Below, in pieces: positions 18,121-28,375 of a DNA stretch of 64,000 nucleotides. The stretch comes from Desulforhopalus sp. IMCC35007 (GTDB taxonomy: Bacteria; Desulfobacterota; Desulfobulbia; Desulfobulbales; Desulfocapsaceae). Where the stretch lies: assembly GCF_005116575.1 (NCBI RefSeq), contig NZ_SWCN01000004.1:124001-188000 (forward strand), given 5' to 3'. Each line of letters opens with the position of its first letter. Within the stretch, counting starts at the first letter, position 1. Position numbers and translations under genes: made by a program. Under the pieces are notes generated by a model, which saw only the letters and a program-made list of their open reading frames with translations, searched no databases and was not told the origin of the DNA.

Positions 18121-20760
18121 CTAAACCATGAAGACAAACAGCGTTGCCAGGCAGATGAGGAAACTAAAAGGAATAGCCAGGGTTTTTGAGGTAACTGCAA
18201 CATCCACAAGTACCCTTTCCGTCACCCTGTAGGTGGCATACAATGAGGCCAGCAGCCCTCCAAGCAGTGTCAAAAACTGCAGTACATAGGTTGAATCTGA
18301 GCTGATCAGCCGAATGTTTTCATAGCTGTGCGCAAACCCGAAGATCTCTTGAATATTGGGAAGAATACGCCCCGCTCCACTGACAAAAAACTCAAGATGC
18401 AGAGCCATATAACCACCCAATATTAAGGGGATAAATCCATATCCCAACAGCGGCAGTAAAAATGCTCTGTCTATCTGCGCATACATTGACTGCGCAGTTA
18501 TCATAAGATAATAACCAATCTGAAAAACAAAAATCAGAGAGAAAAACAGGACACTTGCGACAACCCACGATGGCAGGGATAGCCCATACATTGAGTTTAA
18601 CATCTCAACACACCAGGCCACAAACACCCTGAACTGATCCTGCAGGGCAAAGGGAAAGAAAATTGCTCCCATTGAAACAATAAGAAAACTGTCCGCACGC
18701 CGTGGTGTTTCCAGGGCCCAGAGTTCCTGGGGCGCCAGACGAACATTGAGCTGAATGGAGCTGTTATCGCAGGCCTTGATGCACTTGGCACACATGATGC
18801 AATCACGGTTATTATCCACGAGAAACGGATGCCTGAACATTGGACAGCCGGGAATCTCAGAATCCCCGTGAAAGCAGGCGTGACTCTGACACCTGTTCAG
18901 GCACACATGGCTGTTAGAGCGTAATTCCACGATTGAAGGCATGGAAAAGATGGCGTTTACCGCACCAAGTGGGCAAAAGTAACGGCACCAGGCTCTTCTA
19001 GAAAAGAGGACACTGAAAAGTATCGATCCTAAAGTGATGATGAGAATAATACCGCCTGTAAGATACCGATTATTATAGGCATCCCAGACAATCTCCACCC
19101 AGAAGACCAGAATGCAAAGTACCGCCATGATCCAGCCGGCATTGTTTTTCAAAATCGGTGGAATATTGCGTGTAGGTTTAATAATATTTTGCAATAAGGT
19201 CCCAGGAACGGCAAAGGAGCAGACACTGCACCAGGTCCTTGCAAGAAAGAAAAACGAGAAAAACATCAGGGGCCAGCCGATATACCAGCCGATAGTAAGA
19301 CCGATATTGGCGGCAGGATCGGACGGACCAAAGAACAGAAAGGCAACGGCAATCAGGAGAACACAACCGATGATAACCTGGGGAACCCGCGGAAAAAGCC
19401 AACTTGAAAGCAACTTCCTGACCCAGTGGATACGAAGAAGATTGTACTCCCATTTCCCTTCCGTCTTGGGCAGACCAAGGAGAATCTGCTCCGAATCGAT
19501 TTCATCTTTTTTGGCCAGCATCACAGCTCTGCGAATAACACTCGAAAGTTCGGTGAGATTACCAGGCCAGTCGTAATTCATGAATATTCCGAGGGTTTCC
19601 GGAGTCACTGTGTGAATTTTTTTCCCATATTCCTTGCTAAAGCGTAACAGATAATGGGATACCAGGCGGGGAAGGTCTTCCTTGTGATTTCGCAAAGGTG
19701 GCACTTCAAAATACTGCTGAGCGACCAGGTCAAGAAGCTCAGGTATCATTTTCCCGGTACTCACAAGATGGTCGAAAGAATAGATGGTAATGAGCACAAT
19801 TCTCGACTGCATAGCCAGCTGCGTCTTGCTGCCAATATGGCAATAGATGCTGCTTTTAATTATGTTGACCAGCTCTTGCTGCAACTCCTCTCCCATCAGA
19901 TGCGCATGGGTAAAAACAACAGTGCCCCCAGATGTCTGCTCAAAAAATCCTGCCTGTCTGACGTTAGCGAAGGGGAAATTACTCTGTTCCAGCCCAAAAA
20001 GTTGCCTCTCCAGCACCATGGGTTCATATTCCCGGAGATCAATTTCCAGATAGTGGTTACTGGATCGACTACTCTCTGAATGAACCTGACGGGCTATGAT
20101 AGATTTTCCTGTACCTGACTCGCCCGTCAACAGATAAGGATTACTGTTTGCTGCAAACTGGTCAATTACAGCCTGCGTCTTCTGGGCGGTTTTTGATTCG
20201 CGGATATCATTTTTGCGATTTCGGGCAATACGTCTGAGCTGGATTGCTGAGAGGTTCTTGTCTTTAAAGAGAATAACATCATCGGCCTCAGAGTCAGTCT
20301 CATCCTTACCCTTTGGCCGAATCGCATCAATCTGGTCCTGAAAAGCTACCCGTAGACGTTCAGCAAGAGCTGAGTCAAGTTGCTTGTGAATCCTATGATT
20401 TGTCAGAAAAGATGTCCGGAAAAATCGTTTATCAAAACAGATCATAACCAGATCAGAAATAGCTCTTACTCCCAAAGACCTCTGCTTATTTGTTAGAATA
20501 CCTGTTTCCCCGAAATGCCCACCTGGTCCAATCCGGCCAACTATCTTGGTTGAACCGGTATCATTGTCCAAAAACAACTCAACTTCCCCCACAGCTATGA
20601 CGTAAAAAATCTCGCTGGGGTCACCCTTCTGATAGACATAGGCCCCTTCAGTTAGGGTTAGTACCCGAGCCACCTGGGCAAAAGAGATGATCTCCGCCGC
20701 CGTGGCGTCCTTGAAAAGTATTGATTGGGTTAAATGGTCTACTATGTCGTCGCGTTTCAT
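18121..20760 (-). CDS. Fusion protein: cyclic-nucleotide-binding, sigma-54-type AAA+ and membrane polyferredoxin domains
   Basis: 879 residues. Residues about 8-130 form a CNMP-binding domain. Residues about 190-430 resemble the AAA+ domain of sigma-54 activators: Walker A GESGTGKS (213-220) is intact, but the GAFTGA loop reads SNFPFA and the Walker B acidic pair after GGT is replaced by TH. No C-terminal DNA-binding domain follows. Instead comes a NosR/NapH/CcoG-like membrane region with WCRYFCPLGA, a second Cys cluster and CIMCAKCIKAC, a ferredoxin [4Fe-4S] motif, plus several more helices. Function is unknown; a membrane redox protein gated by cyclic nucleotide is an inference. It lies 37 bp after the prs-like gene. 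Confidence 0.85.
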   Translation of the reverse strand: MKRDDIVDHLTQSILFKDATAAEIISFAQVARVLTLTEGAYVYQKGDPSEIFYVIAVGEVELFLDNDTGSTKIVGRIGPGGHFGETGILTNKQRSLGVRAISDLVMICFDKRFFRTSFLTNHRIHKQLDSALAERLRVAFQDQIDAIRPKGKDETDSEADDVILFKDKNLSAIQLRRIARNRKNDIRESKTAQKTQAVIDQFAANSNPYLLTGESGTGKSIIARQVHSESSRSSNHYLEIDLREYEPMVLERQLFGLEQSNFPFANVRQAGFFEQTSGGTVVFTHAHLMGEELQQELVNIIKSSIYCHIGSKTQLAMQSRIVLITIYSFDHLVSTGKMIPELLDLVAQQYFEVPPLRNHKEDLPRLVSHYLLRFSKEYGKKIHTVTPETLGIFMNYDWPGNLTELSSVIRRAVMLAKKDEIDSEQILLGLPKTEGKWEYNLLRIHWVRKLLSSWLFPRVPQVIIGCVLLIAVAFLFFGPSDPAANIGLTIGWYIGWPLMFFSFFFLARTWCSVCSFAVPGTLLQNIIKPTRNIPPILKNNAGWIMAVLCILVFWVEIVWDAYNNRYLTGGIILIITLGSILFSVLFSRRAWCRYFCPLGAVNAIFSMPSIVELRSNSHVCLNRCQSHACFHGDSEIPGCPMFRHPFLVDNNRDCIMCAKCIKACDNSSIQLNVRLAPQELWALETPRRADSFLIVSMGAIFFPFALQDQFRVFVAWCVEMLNSMYGLSLPSWVVASVLFFSLIFVFQIGYYLMITAQSMYAQIDRAFLLPLLGYGFIPLILGGYMALHLEFFVSGAGRILPNIQEIFGFAHSYENIRLISSDSTYVLQFLTLLGGLLASLYATYRVTERVLVDVAVTSKTLAIPFSFLICLATLFVFMV

Positions 20761-20797
20761 TTCAAAACCCGGGGAGTCTCATCCAGCAATACAACCA

Positions 20798-21715
20798 TCA
20801 AATATGTAAATGGTCCTCGATTACATCTGCCAGCAATGGTGCAATAGAATACACATCCAACAAGTCATTGCTGGCTTTTCCCGGATATGTATCAGAACCG
20901 ATAATTTTTTTTATGGGTCCTTTTTTAAACCTCTCCATCGAATCACCTGCCATTACCAGGTGGGTAGCATGGGCATACACTTCCTTTGCCCCGGCCTCAA
21001 GGCAACGATCCGCAGTCTGGAGTATGGATCCTCCGGTTCGGATCATATCATCACAGATAATAACTGTTTTTCCTTTCACCACACTTGAGACCTGGCTGAC
21101 TATGGTTTTATCTGTATCATAACGATCCTTATCCGCTGCTGTATGAGGACAATCCAGCAGGCTGGCAAGACGGGCCACCCTTTTGGAAAAACCATAATCC
21201 GGGGACACCAATACATAATTGGTGAGACCTGATTTTTTTATTTTATCCACCACCAGTTCATCAGACCAGACGTGTTGGGTTCGAATCTCACCGGAATGGG
21301 CATGCAGCACCGCTTCGGAGTGGAGATCCACAAACGCCACAAAACTTGGACGTGCGCGAAATATCTGACGGGTGCGGGTAATTCCTTTTGGCAGCTCAAA
21401 ACTTCCGGGTTTTGCTCTTTCCATGGTGGAATAGCCAAGAAACGGAATCACTACATTCACTGAAGCCGCATTCCAGTAGCGACCTCCGGAGATGAGATCA
21501 ATCAGTTCCTGATGGGACTGATCATCGTGGGTTGCACCGAGAATGACAAGATCCTTTCCCGAAACTGAATTCGGAAAGGCATGAAATCTTTCACCGTCAG
21601 CAAAGACCTTTCGTTCAAGCTCCGTAAATGGCATCCAGAGCCTTTCGGCAAGTTTGTGCCCAAGTGGGGTTGAGGCACTGTTTGCCACAAGGATTACATT
21701 ATCTTTTCTGGTCAT
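20798..21715 (-). CDS. Divergent ribose-phosphate pyrophosphokinase (PRPP synthetase family)
   Basis: 305 residues, close to the family length. PRPP-binding loop ICDDMIRTGGSI, the VSPDYG segment and the metal-site-like VDLHSE are present, so the fold is PRPP synthetase. The flexible catalytic loop that in standard Prs reads R-Q-D-R-K reads GYSTMERAKPG here, as in diverged or class II-like members. It makes PRPP from ribose 5-phosphate and ATP if active. Possibly cotranscribed with the downstream fusion gene. Whether it is the main Prs of the cell cannot be told. Confidence 0.8.
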   Translation of the reverse strand: MTRKDNVILVANSASTPLGHKLAERLWMPFTELERKVFADGERFHAFPNSVSGKDLVILGATHDDQSHQELIDLISGGRYWNAASVNVVIPFLGYSTMERAKPGSFELPKGITRTRQIFRARPSFVAFVDLHSEAVLHAHSGEIRTQHVWSDELVVDKIKKSGLTNYVLVSPDYGFSKRVARLASLLDCPHTAADKDRYDTDKTIVSQVSSVVKGKTVIICDDMIRTGGSILQTADRCLEAGAKEVYAHATHLVMAGDSMERFKKGPIKKIIGSDTYPGKASNDLLDVYSIAPLLADVIEDHLHI

Positions 21716-21794
21716 TGTCCATTCTACCTTAAGTGTGAAGGTGAGGTAGGATCACCCCACCAGCACAGGTTTATTGTTTACAACCCATATAGTT

Positions 21795-21883
21795 GAGTAC
21801 CATCAGGAAATTCATTCATAAAAAGCAAGAGATAGGCCCAGACTATGAATGAATTTCTAAGGTACTTATCCCGTTTATCGGGG

Positions 21884-21886
<3 letters not shown>
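21795..21886 (+). repeat. Inverted-repeat element, copy 1 (3' of leuB)
   Basis: Left arm GAGTACC...GGAAATTCATTCATA (21796-21820) is mirrored by TATGAATGAATTTC...GGTAC (21844-21865). It is followed by the tail CTTATCCCGTTTATCGGGG, itself a small hairpin, and ends in the leuB stop codon. A second copy in the same orientation is at 29455-29527. Looks like a short non-autonomous or REP-like element. Confidence 0.65.
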
Positions 21887-22957
<1,071 letters not shown>

Positions 22958-23008
22958 CTACCCACCTTTATCAATTATTAAACATTATAAGTATTCAAAA
23001 CCTGTTTG

Positions 23009-23668
23009 TTAGCTTCCTGCAAAAAACAATAGGGTGCGCTGGGCACCTGATTGCGGTAAAACATGCTCCACAATGGTATTCTGCCTGTATCCGGTTTTTT
23101 CCATAATCAGTCGTGCCTCCTCCAGTTCTTCAACCCACCGAGGCCCCTTCATACAGACCACCGCGGCCCCTGTTGAGGAAAAACCTGCGACCATCTCAAG
23201 AAAAGGGCCTATCTCGGTTACCGCCCGGCAGGTAATATGGGTAAAGGCTCGTCGATTCAGCTCCGGTTCATCTTCCAGACGATTTGCAAGAATTTCTACA
23301 TTATGTAACCCAAGGGTCCTGACAATGTGCCGCAGAAAGCTCACTCGCTTAAGGCGTGGTTCAACCAGAGTGAGGCCAAGCGGGTCAAGGGCTGTTTTGC
23401 AGATCAGACCAGGAAAACCTCCCCCTGTACCGATATCGAGAAGATGGCTACCATCTTTTTGTAAAAATGGCAGAAGGGTAAGAGAATCGATAAAATGTTT
23501 TTCAACTATTTCAGCCTCAGAGGTGACCTTGGCGATGAGATTGACTTTTTTATTCCACTTCTTCAACTCTTTGAAATACATTTCCAGAGGTTCATAAGCG
23601 GCCACATCAAGCTCGATCTCTAAAGCGTCGAGGCCCCGGGCAAGTTCTGTTTTAAAGTGAAAACTCAT
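23009..23668 (-). CDS. rsmG: 16S rRNA (guanine-N7)-methyltransferase RsmG (GidB)
   Basis: Methylates G527 of 16S rRNA using S-adenosylmethionine. 219 residues with the SAM-binding motif LLDIGTGGGFPGLICKTALD and the family N-terminal segment KKWNKKVNLIAK. Its ATG overlaps the hisD stop by four bases, so translation is coupled to hisD. Confidence 0.94.
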   Translation of the reverse strand: MSFHFKTELARGLDALEIELDVAAYEPLEMYFKELKKWNKKVNLIAKVTSEAEIVEKHFIDSLTLLPFLQKDGSHLLDIGTGGGFPGLICKTALDPLGLTLVEPRLKRVSFLRHIVRTLGLHNVEILANRLEDEPELNRRAFTHITCRAVTEIGPFLEMVAGFSSTGAAVVCMKGPRWVEELEEARLIMEKTGYRQNTIVEHVLPQSGAQRTLLFFAGS

Positions 23669-24972
23669 TGGCCAAGACGTATGGCAACAGAGTTTGCATG
23701 GGCACCAAGACCTTCAAGCCTTGCCAGACGCATAATATGCTCAGCATCTTCCTCAAGGGCCCTTTTGGAATAACTGATTATGGAACTCTTTTTCAAGAAT
23801 GTCTCAACACCAAGGGCTGAGGCAAACCTTGCCGTTCCCATAGTCGGCAGAACGTGATTGGGACCGGCAAGATAGTCGCCGGCAGCCTCAGGAGTATTAC
23901 TGCCAAGGAAGATCGCACCTGCATGGCGTATTTTCGGTAAATATTCCCAGGGATTCAAAATATCCAGCTCTAAATGTTCAATGGCTATGGCATTGGCAAC
24001 TTCAATTGCCTCTTCCAGGTCATTTGCAATCAGAATGACACCATGGTTAGTCAGAGCCGTTCGGGCGATCTCCTCCCGGCCAAGAAGTGGTAGCTGCCGC
24101 TCAAGTTCTGCCAGGACTTCAGCCACAAGAGGCTCGTGGGTGGTGACGAGTATTGCCAGAGCCTGAGGATCATGCTCTGCCTGGGCGAGCATATCTGCTG
24201 CAACATGGGAGGCCTTGGCCGTATTATCAGCCACAATGAGAACCTCGGAGGGACCTGCAATCATGTCAATACGGACCATACCGGACACCTGACGTTTCGC
24301 CTCTGCGACAAACTGATTCCCTGGTCCTACAATAACATCCACCTTAGGAATCGACTGGGTTCCATAGGCAAGGGCAGCGATTCCCCAGGCAGATCCTGCC
24401 TTGTAAATCTCGGTGATACCAATTTCCTGAGCAGCAACCAGCAAATGCGGGCTGATCAAGCCGTCTTTGCCCGGCGGAGTCACCATTACGCGCTCGGCCA
24501 CCCCTGCAATTGCAGCCGGAATACCGTTCATAAGAACTGAGCTGACAAGAGGAGTCGATCCTCCCTGGCCGCCGGGGACATAAAGACCAGCAGAATCCAC
24601 AGGGCGCACCAGGCGACCTACGATGGTTCCATTTTCACGGGTCTGCATCCAGGAGTCTTCCAACTCACGTTCATGAAAATTCTGTATTCGTTCGATTGCT
24701 GTCGTCAGGGTTTCTAAAAAATCACGATCCACCTGCTCATAGGCGGCAAGAAGCTCACGACTGGTCACCTGCAGTTGCTCACCTGTAAGATTTGGAGCAT
24801 CATACTTCTGCCCATAGGCTACAACAGCCTCATCTCCTTTTTCTTTGACGGTCTGCAGAATTTCATACACGGCATCCCGACAACTGCTATCGGCCGACTG
24901 AAAACGATCAAGCAGACCGTCGACAACCTCTCCCCCTTCAGGGCTTGATATACTCACAGCTGAAATCAACAT
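23665..24972 (-). CDS. hisD: Histidinol dehydrogenase
   Basis: Catalyses the last two oxidations of histidine synthesis, zinc- and NAD-dependent. 435 residues. Visible family blocks: VPGGQGGSTPLVSSVLMN, VDVIVGPGNQFVAEAKR, DMIAGPSEVLIVAD and AEHDPQALAILV, and the C-terminal AGPNHVLPTMGTARFASAL. Upstream gene of the hisD-rsmG pair; no other his genes are adjacent. Confidence 0.96.
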   Translation of the reverse strand: MLISAVSISSPEGGEVVDGLLDRFQSADSSCRDAVYEILQTVKEKGDEAVVAYGQKYDAPNLTGEQLQVTSRELLAAYEQVDRDFLETLTTAIERIQNFHERELEDSWMQTRENGTIVGRLVRPVDSAGLYVPGGQGGSTPLVSSVLMNGIPAAIAGVAERVMVTPPGKDGLISPHLLVAAQEIGITEIYKAGSAWGIAALAYGTQSIPKVDVIVGPGNQFVAEAKRQVSGMVRIDMIAGPSEVLIVADNTAKASHVAADMLAQAEHDPQALAILVTTHEPLVAEVLAELERQLPLLGREEIARTALTNHGVILIANDLEEAIEVANAIAIEHLELDILNPWEYLPKIRHAGAIFLGSNTPEAAGDYLAGPNHVLPTMGTARFASALGVETFLKKSSIISYSKRALEEDAEHIMRLARLEGLGAHANSVAIRLGQ

Positions 24973-25386
24973 AGTCCCTCATTATATTCGACAGATTTTT
25001 ATCTACCATCTCTGCGATTTTGAATATTTTGCACAACGCTTACATCGCATGCCAATGCTACGGCAAAACAGTTTTGCACTATACGTCATTTGGCTTTATT
25101 TATAAAGTTCAACAGCGGTTAAATTTGTCAATCCTCCATCTTTTTTCAACCCAAACCCTTTCATCTTGGTCAAAAAGTGCAGACACCATCACAGGAAAGC
25201 TCATTAAAAGGGGGCAACAGAAAACAGCGAAGCTCTTTATTTATTTGAGGAAAGACTTACCCTTTACCCCGTTGATAGAGTATATTTTTTATATCAGATA
25301 AGCTTATTTTTTATTGTCCCGCCTCACTTAAAATATAGATTTCACCGCTTGTTTCGCGGAAATCTTTGAACGATTCTGGAGCTTTT
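24973..25386. other. Divergent intergenic region between hisD and ahbD
   Basis: 414 bp without a supportable gene; it should carry the promoters of hisD (minus) and ahbD (plus). It is AT-rich, with TATATTTTTTATATC around 25280. Just before ahbD there is an inverted repeat, AGATTTC..CCGC (25337-25348) with GCGG.AAATCT (25356-25365), which could form an RNA hairpin about 20 bases ahead of the start codon. Confidence 0.4.
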
Positions 25387-26454
25387 ATGGATTTTGAACC
25401 GAAATGGATTGCCTGGGAGATCACCCGACGCTGCAACCTTAAATGTGTCCACTGTCGCTCTTCTTCAGAGCTGACCATTGCTGACCACCCTGATTTCAGC
25501 CTGGAGGAGGCCAAAGCCATAATGGATGATATCGCCTCCTATGCAAGCCCGGTACTCGTCCTGTCCGGTGGTGAACCACTGCTCAGGGAAGACGTTTTTG
25601 ACATTGCAAAATATGGCAACTCCAAAGGATTCCGGATGTGTCTTGCCACCAATGGCACCCTGGTGACCGACGAGATTTGTGAAAAAATCAAGGATGCCGA
25701 AATCAAAATGGTTTCCTTAAGCCTTGACGGCGCTAAAGCTTCTACCCATGACGACTTTAGAAACCAGCAGGGTGCCTTTGACGGAACGATGAACGCCATA
25801 CGCCTATTCAAAGAACATGGTATTTCTTTTCTCATCAACTCATCTTTTACGGTCCGCAATAAAGATGAGATTCCCGACATCTATAAACTGGTAAAAAGCC
25901 TTGGGGCTACTGCCTGGTATATGTTCATGATTGTCCCCACGGGCAGGGGTGAAGATATCATGGATGAGCTCATTCCCCAAAAGCTCTACGATGATATTTT
26001 AGAATGGCACTACCAGGTGGAAAAAGAAGAAAATGAACTCCTGATGCGTCCCACCTGCGCTCCACACTACTATAGAGTCATCAGAGAAAAAGCCAAAGAG
26101 GCGGGAGAAAAAGTAGAACGTCGAAGCCTCAATTTCTCAACCGGTGGCTCAAAGGGCTGTCTGGCCGGGCAACTCATCTGCCTTATAGATGTTGATGGAG
26201 AAATTTTACCCTGCAGCTATTTTCCGAAATCTGCCGGTAACATTAAGACCACCCCGTTTAAAAAAATCTGGGAAGAGTCTGAGCTCTTTTTACAACTCCG
26301 AGATTTTAAAGGATATAAAGACAATTGTGGGAAATGCGAGTATGTTGGGGTATGCGGGGGATGTCGAGCCAGGTCGTATTCAATGACCGGAGACTTCCTC
26401 GCTCAGGAGCCATTTTGTAACTACGTTCCTCAAAAACTCCGAAAAAACAGCTAA
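25387..26454 (+). CDS. ahbD: Radical SAM/SPASM protein, AhbD-like haem b synthase
   Basis: 355 residues. N-terminal radical SAM cluster motif in [13 protein letters not shown], central barrel with [11 protein letters not shown], and a C-terminal SPASM-type cysteine set ending [17 protein letters not shown]. The segment [11 protein letters not shown] and the overall pattern match AhbD, which decarboxylates Fe-coproporphyrin III to haem b in the sirohaem-dependent pathway of sulfate reducers. Start at ATG 25387 after TGGAG. It lies 36 bp before hemE, supporting a tetrapyrrole role. A related NirJ/AhbC-type activity cannot be excluded. Confidence 0.78.
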   Translation: MDFEPKWIAWEITRRCNLKCVHCRSSSELTIADHPDFSLEEAKAIMDDIASYASPVLVLSGGEPLLREDVFDIAKYGNSKGFRMCLATNGTLVTDEICEKIKDAEIKMVSLSLDGAKASTHDDFRNQQGAFDGTMNAIRLFKEHGISFLINSSFTVRNKDEIPDIYKLVKSLGATAWYMFMIVPTGRGEDIMDELIPQKLYDDILEWHYQVEKEENELLMRPTCAPHYYRVIREKAKEAGEKVERRSLNFSTGGSKGCLAGQLICLIDVDGEILPCSYFPKSAGNIKTTPFKKIWEESELFLQLRDFKGYKDNCGKCEYVGVCGGCRARSYSMTGDFLAQEPFCNYVPQKLRKNS

Positions 26455-26490
26455 AACCTTCACTCTATTCAATCAACTCAAACAAACACT

Positions 26491-27510
26491 ATGAACGATA
26501 CCTTTCTTAAAGCCTGCCGTGGAGAAAAGACAGACTACACCCCTATCTGGATGATGCGCCAGGCCGGACGGTACCTTCCTGAGTATCAGAAAGTTCGGGG
26601 TAATGTGACATTTCTCGAGCTCTGCAAATCTCCTGAGCTCTGTGTGGAGGTAACCCTTCAACCCATTGACATACTCAATATGGATGCGGCAATCCTCTTT
26701 TCCGACATTCTGATCTTGATGGAGGCGATGGGGGCCCCCCTCGAATTCCACGAAGGGAAGGGGCCGATTTTTCCTAAAACCATCAGGGACCAGGCAGCAC
26801 TCGACCGACTGAGCGTCCCAGATGCAGACGAGGCCACCGGCTTTGTCATGGATACCATTCGTCTGCTCAGAAAAGAACTCCGCGTCCCTCTTATCGGTTT
26901 TGCAGGTGCCCCCTTTACCTGCGCCACCTACCTTATTGAAGGCGGCAGTTCGAAGGTGTTTTGGGAAACCAAAAAAATGATGTTCACCAATCCTGAACTT
27001 TTCCATAATCTGATGAGTAAAATCACAGAGGCCACCATCCTTTACCTTGCGGCACAGGCCCGTGCCGGTGCCCAGGCTCTCCAGCTTTTTGACAGTTGGG
27101 CCGGTATCCTTGCCCCTTGTGACTTCAAGGTTTTTGCCCTACCCTATGTACAGAAAATCCTCCAGTCGCTGAAGAAATTTGATATACCTCTTATTTACTT
27201 CGCAAATAACGGGGCAACCCTGCTTGATCTATCGATAACTTCTGGTGCGGACGTCATAGGTCTGGACTGGCGGATTAACATTGGAGATGCAATAAAAAAA
27301 GTCGGCAAACGAGCAGTACAGGGCAATATTGATCCATTCGCCCTGTTGCTGCCAAAAGATCAGCTGAGGAAACGAATCGCCGATCTTTTAGACGGAGCAA
27401 AAGATGCACATGGGCACATCTTTAATCTCGGCCACGGGATTCACCAGTTCACCCCTCCCGAACAGGCTAAAATTGCCGTGGACGCAGTCCATGAACTCAG
27501 TTCCAGATAA
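26491..27510 (+). CDS. hemE: Uroporphyrinogen decarboxylase
   Basis: Decarboxylates uroporphyrinogen III to coproporphyrinogen III. 339 residues with the family signature MRQAGRYLPEY near residue 21 and AGAPFTCATYLIEGG; the C-terminal NLGHGIHQFTPPE is also typical. Part of an ahbD-hemE-HD set with gaps of 36 and 9 bp. HemE is not a step of the sirohaem route, so its pairing with an AhbD-like gene is notable. Confidence 0.95.
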   Translation: MNDTFLKACRGEKTDYTPIWMMRQAGRYLPEYQKVRGNVTFLELCKSPELCVEVTLQPIDILNMDAAILFSDILILMEAMGAPLEFHEGKGPIFPKTIRDQAALDRLSVPDADEATGFVMDTIRLLRKELRVPLIGFAGAPFTCATYLIEGGSSKVFWETKKMMFTNPELFHNLMSKITEATILYLAAQARAGAQALQLFDSWAGILAPCDFKVFALPYVQKILQSLKKFDIPLIYFANNGATLLDLSITSGADVIGLDWRINIGDAIKKVGKRAVQGNIDPFALLLPKDQLRKRIADLLDGAKDAHGHIFNLGHGIHQFTPPEQAKIAVDAVHELSSR

Positions 27511-27519
27511 CAGCACTAT

Positions 27520-28113
27520 ATGGCGAGTCCAATCCCTACCATAGACCAGTGCGTGCGTTTCATTCAGCGGTATGAAATGCTTTCCAATATCCGCGACCAC
27601 TCTTTCATGGTCGCCCGGGTTGCGAAAACACTGGCTGATGGACTCGCGCGCACAAACATCAGCAATCCGCCCGATTGTGATGAGGTAATTGCTGGTGCTC
27701 TTTTACATGACATTGCCAAAACCAGATGCCTTGAAAACAATGGGCACCATGCCCTCGAAGGCCAACTCATCTGCACAGAGCTCGGCTACCCCAAGATCGG
27801 CCAGATAGTCCTGGAACATGTCATACTCAAAGATTTCAATGAAACGGCGTATAAACGGGGGATATTTGGTGCTCGGGAACTTGTCTACTACGCCGACAAA
27901 CGGGTTCGCCATGATCAGATCGTCTGTCTCCAGGAACGCCTTGATTACATCATCGCTAGATACAGCGACGGAAGCCCCGAAAAAGAAGAGTACATTCGAC
28001 GGAATTTTTCAAAGACTCGCCAATTAGAAGAGATGCTCTTCAGCCATCTCGACTTTACATCTGAAGAATTGGAAAACAACCTCGCAGAAGATTTTCTTCA
28101 ACCGTTTCGTTGA
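27520..28113 (+). CDS. HD-domain phosphohydrolase
   Basis: 197 residues with an HD metal-dependent phosphohydrolase core: histidine in IRDHSFMVARVAKTLA near residue 27, the HD pair in LLHDIAKT near 65, a later histidine in VLEHVIL and an aspartate in YYADKRVRHD. Similar to small HDIG-type proteins. Substrate unknown. It follows hemE by 9 bp and probably shares its transcript. Confidence 0.8.
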   Translation: MASPIPTIDQCVRFIQRYEMLSNIRDHSFMVARVAKTLADGLARTNISNPPDCDEVIAGALLHDIAKTRCLENNGHHALEGQLICTELGYPKIGQIVLEHVILKDFNETAYKRGIFGARELVYYADKRVRHDQIVCLQERLDYIIARYSDGSPEKEEYIRRNFSKTRQLEEMLFSHLDFTSEELENNLAEDFLQPFR

Positions 28114-28225
28114 CGGTGGCGCGGTTAACTTGTTACATTTTTGTTTGCACGGGGTCTTTATGAGGGGCAGGATTGTAAGACTATCACTTATTACAAAAAA
28201 CCATTCATATTTGTAAGTATTTTAC

Positions 28226-28254
28226 TTGACAGAGTGGCCGAATACTGGAATAAC
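28226..28254 (+). promoter_or_regulatory. Sigma-70 promoter of the aap operon
   Basis: TTGACA (28226-28231), 17 bp, AATAAC (28249-28254). It precedes the aapJ start by about 120 bp in a gene-free region. Confidence 0.5.
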
Positions 28255-28375
28255 AAACCCAGATTTTATCTTAATGTATCACTTATATTTATAATAGATG
28301 AAATTGATAATACCAGTTATGATACAAGGAGTTGTGTACCAATAACCAATAACTTTTTACATGGAGGCTTATTTG

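Noticed and set aside
21276-21292. GGGTTCGAATCTCACC, resembling a tRNA T-arm
   Set aside because: It lies inside the prs-like coding sequence on the other strand and no acceptor, D-arm or anticodon arm surrounds it.
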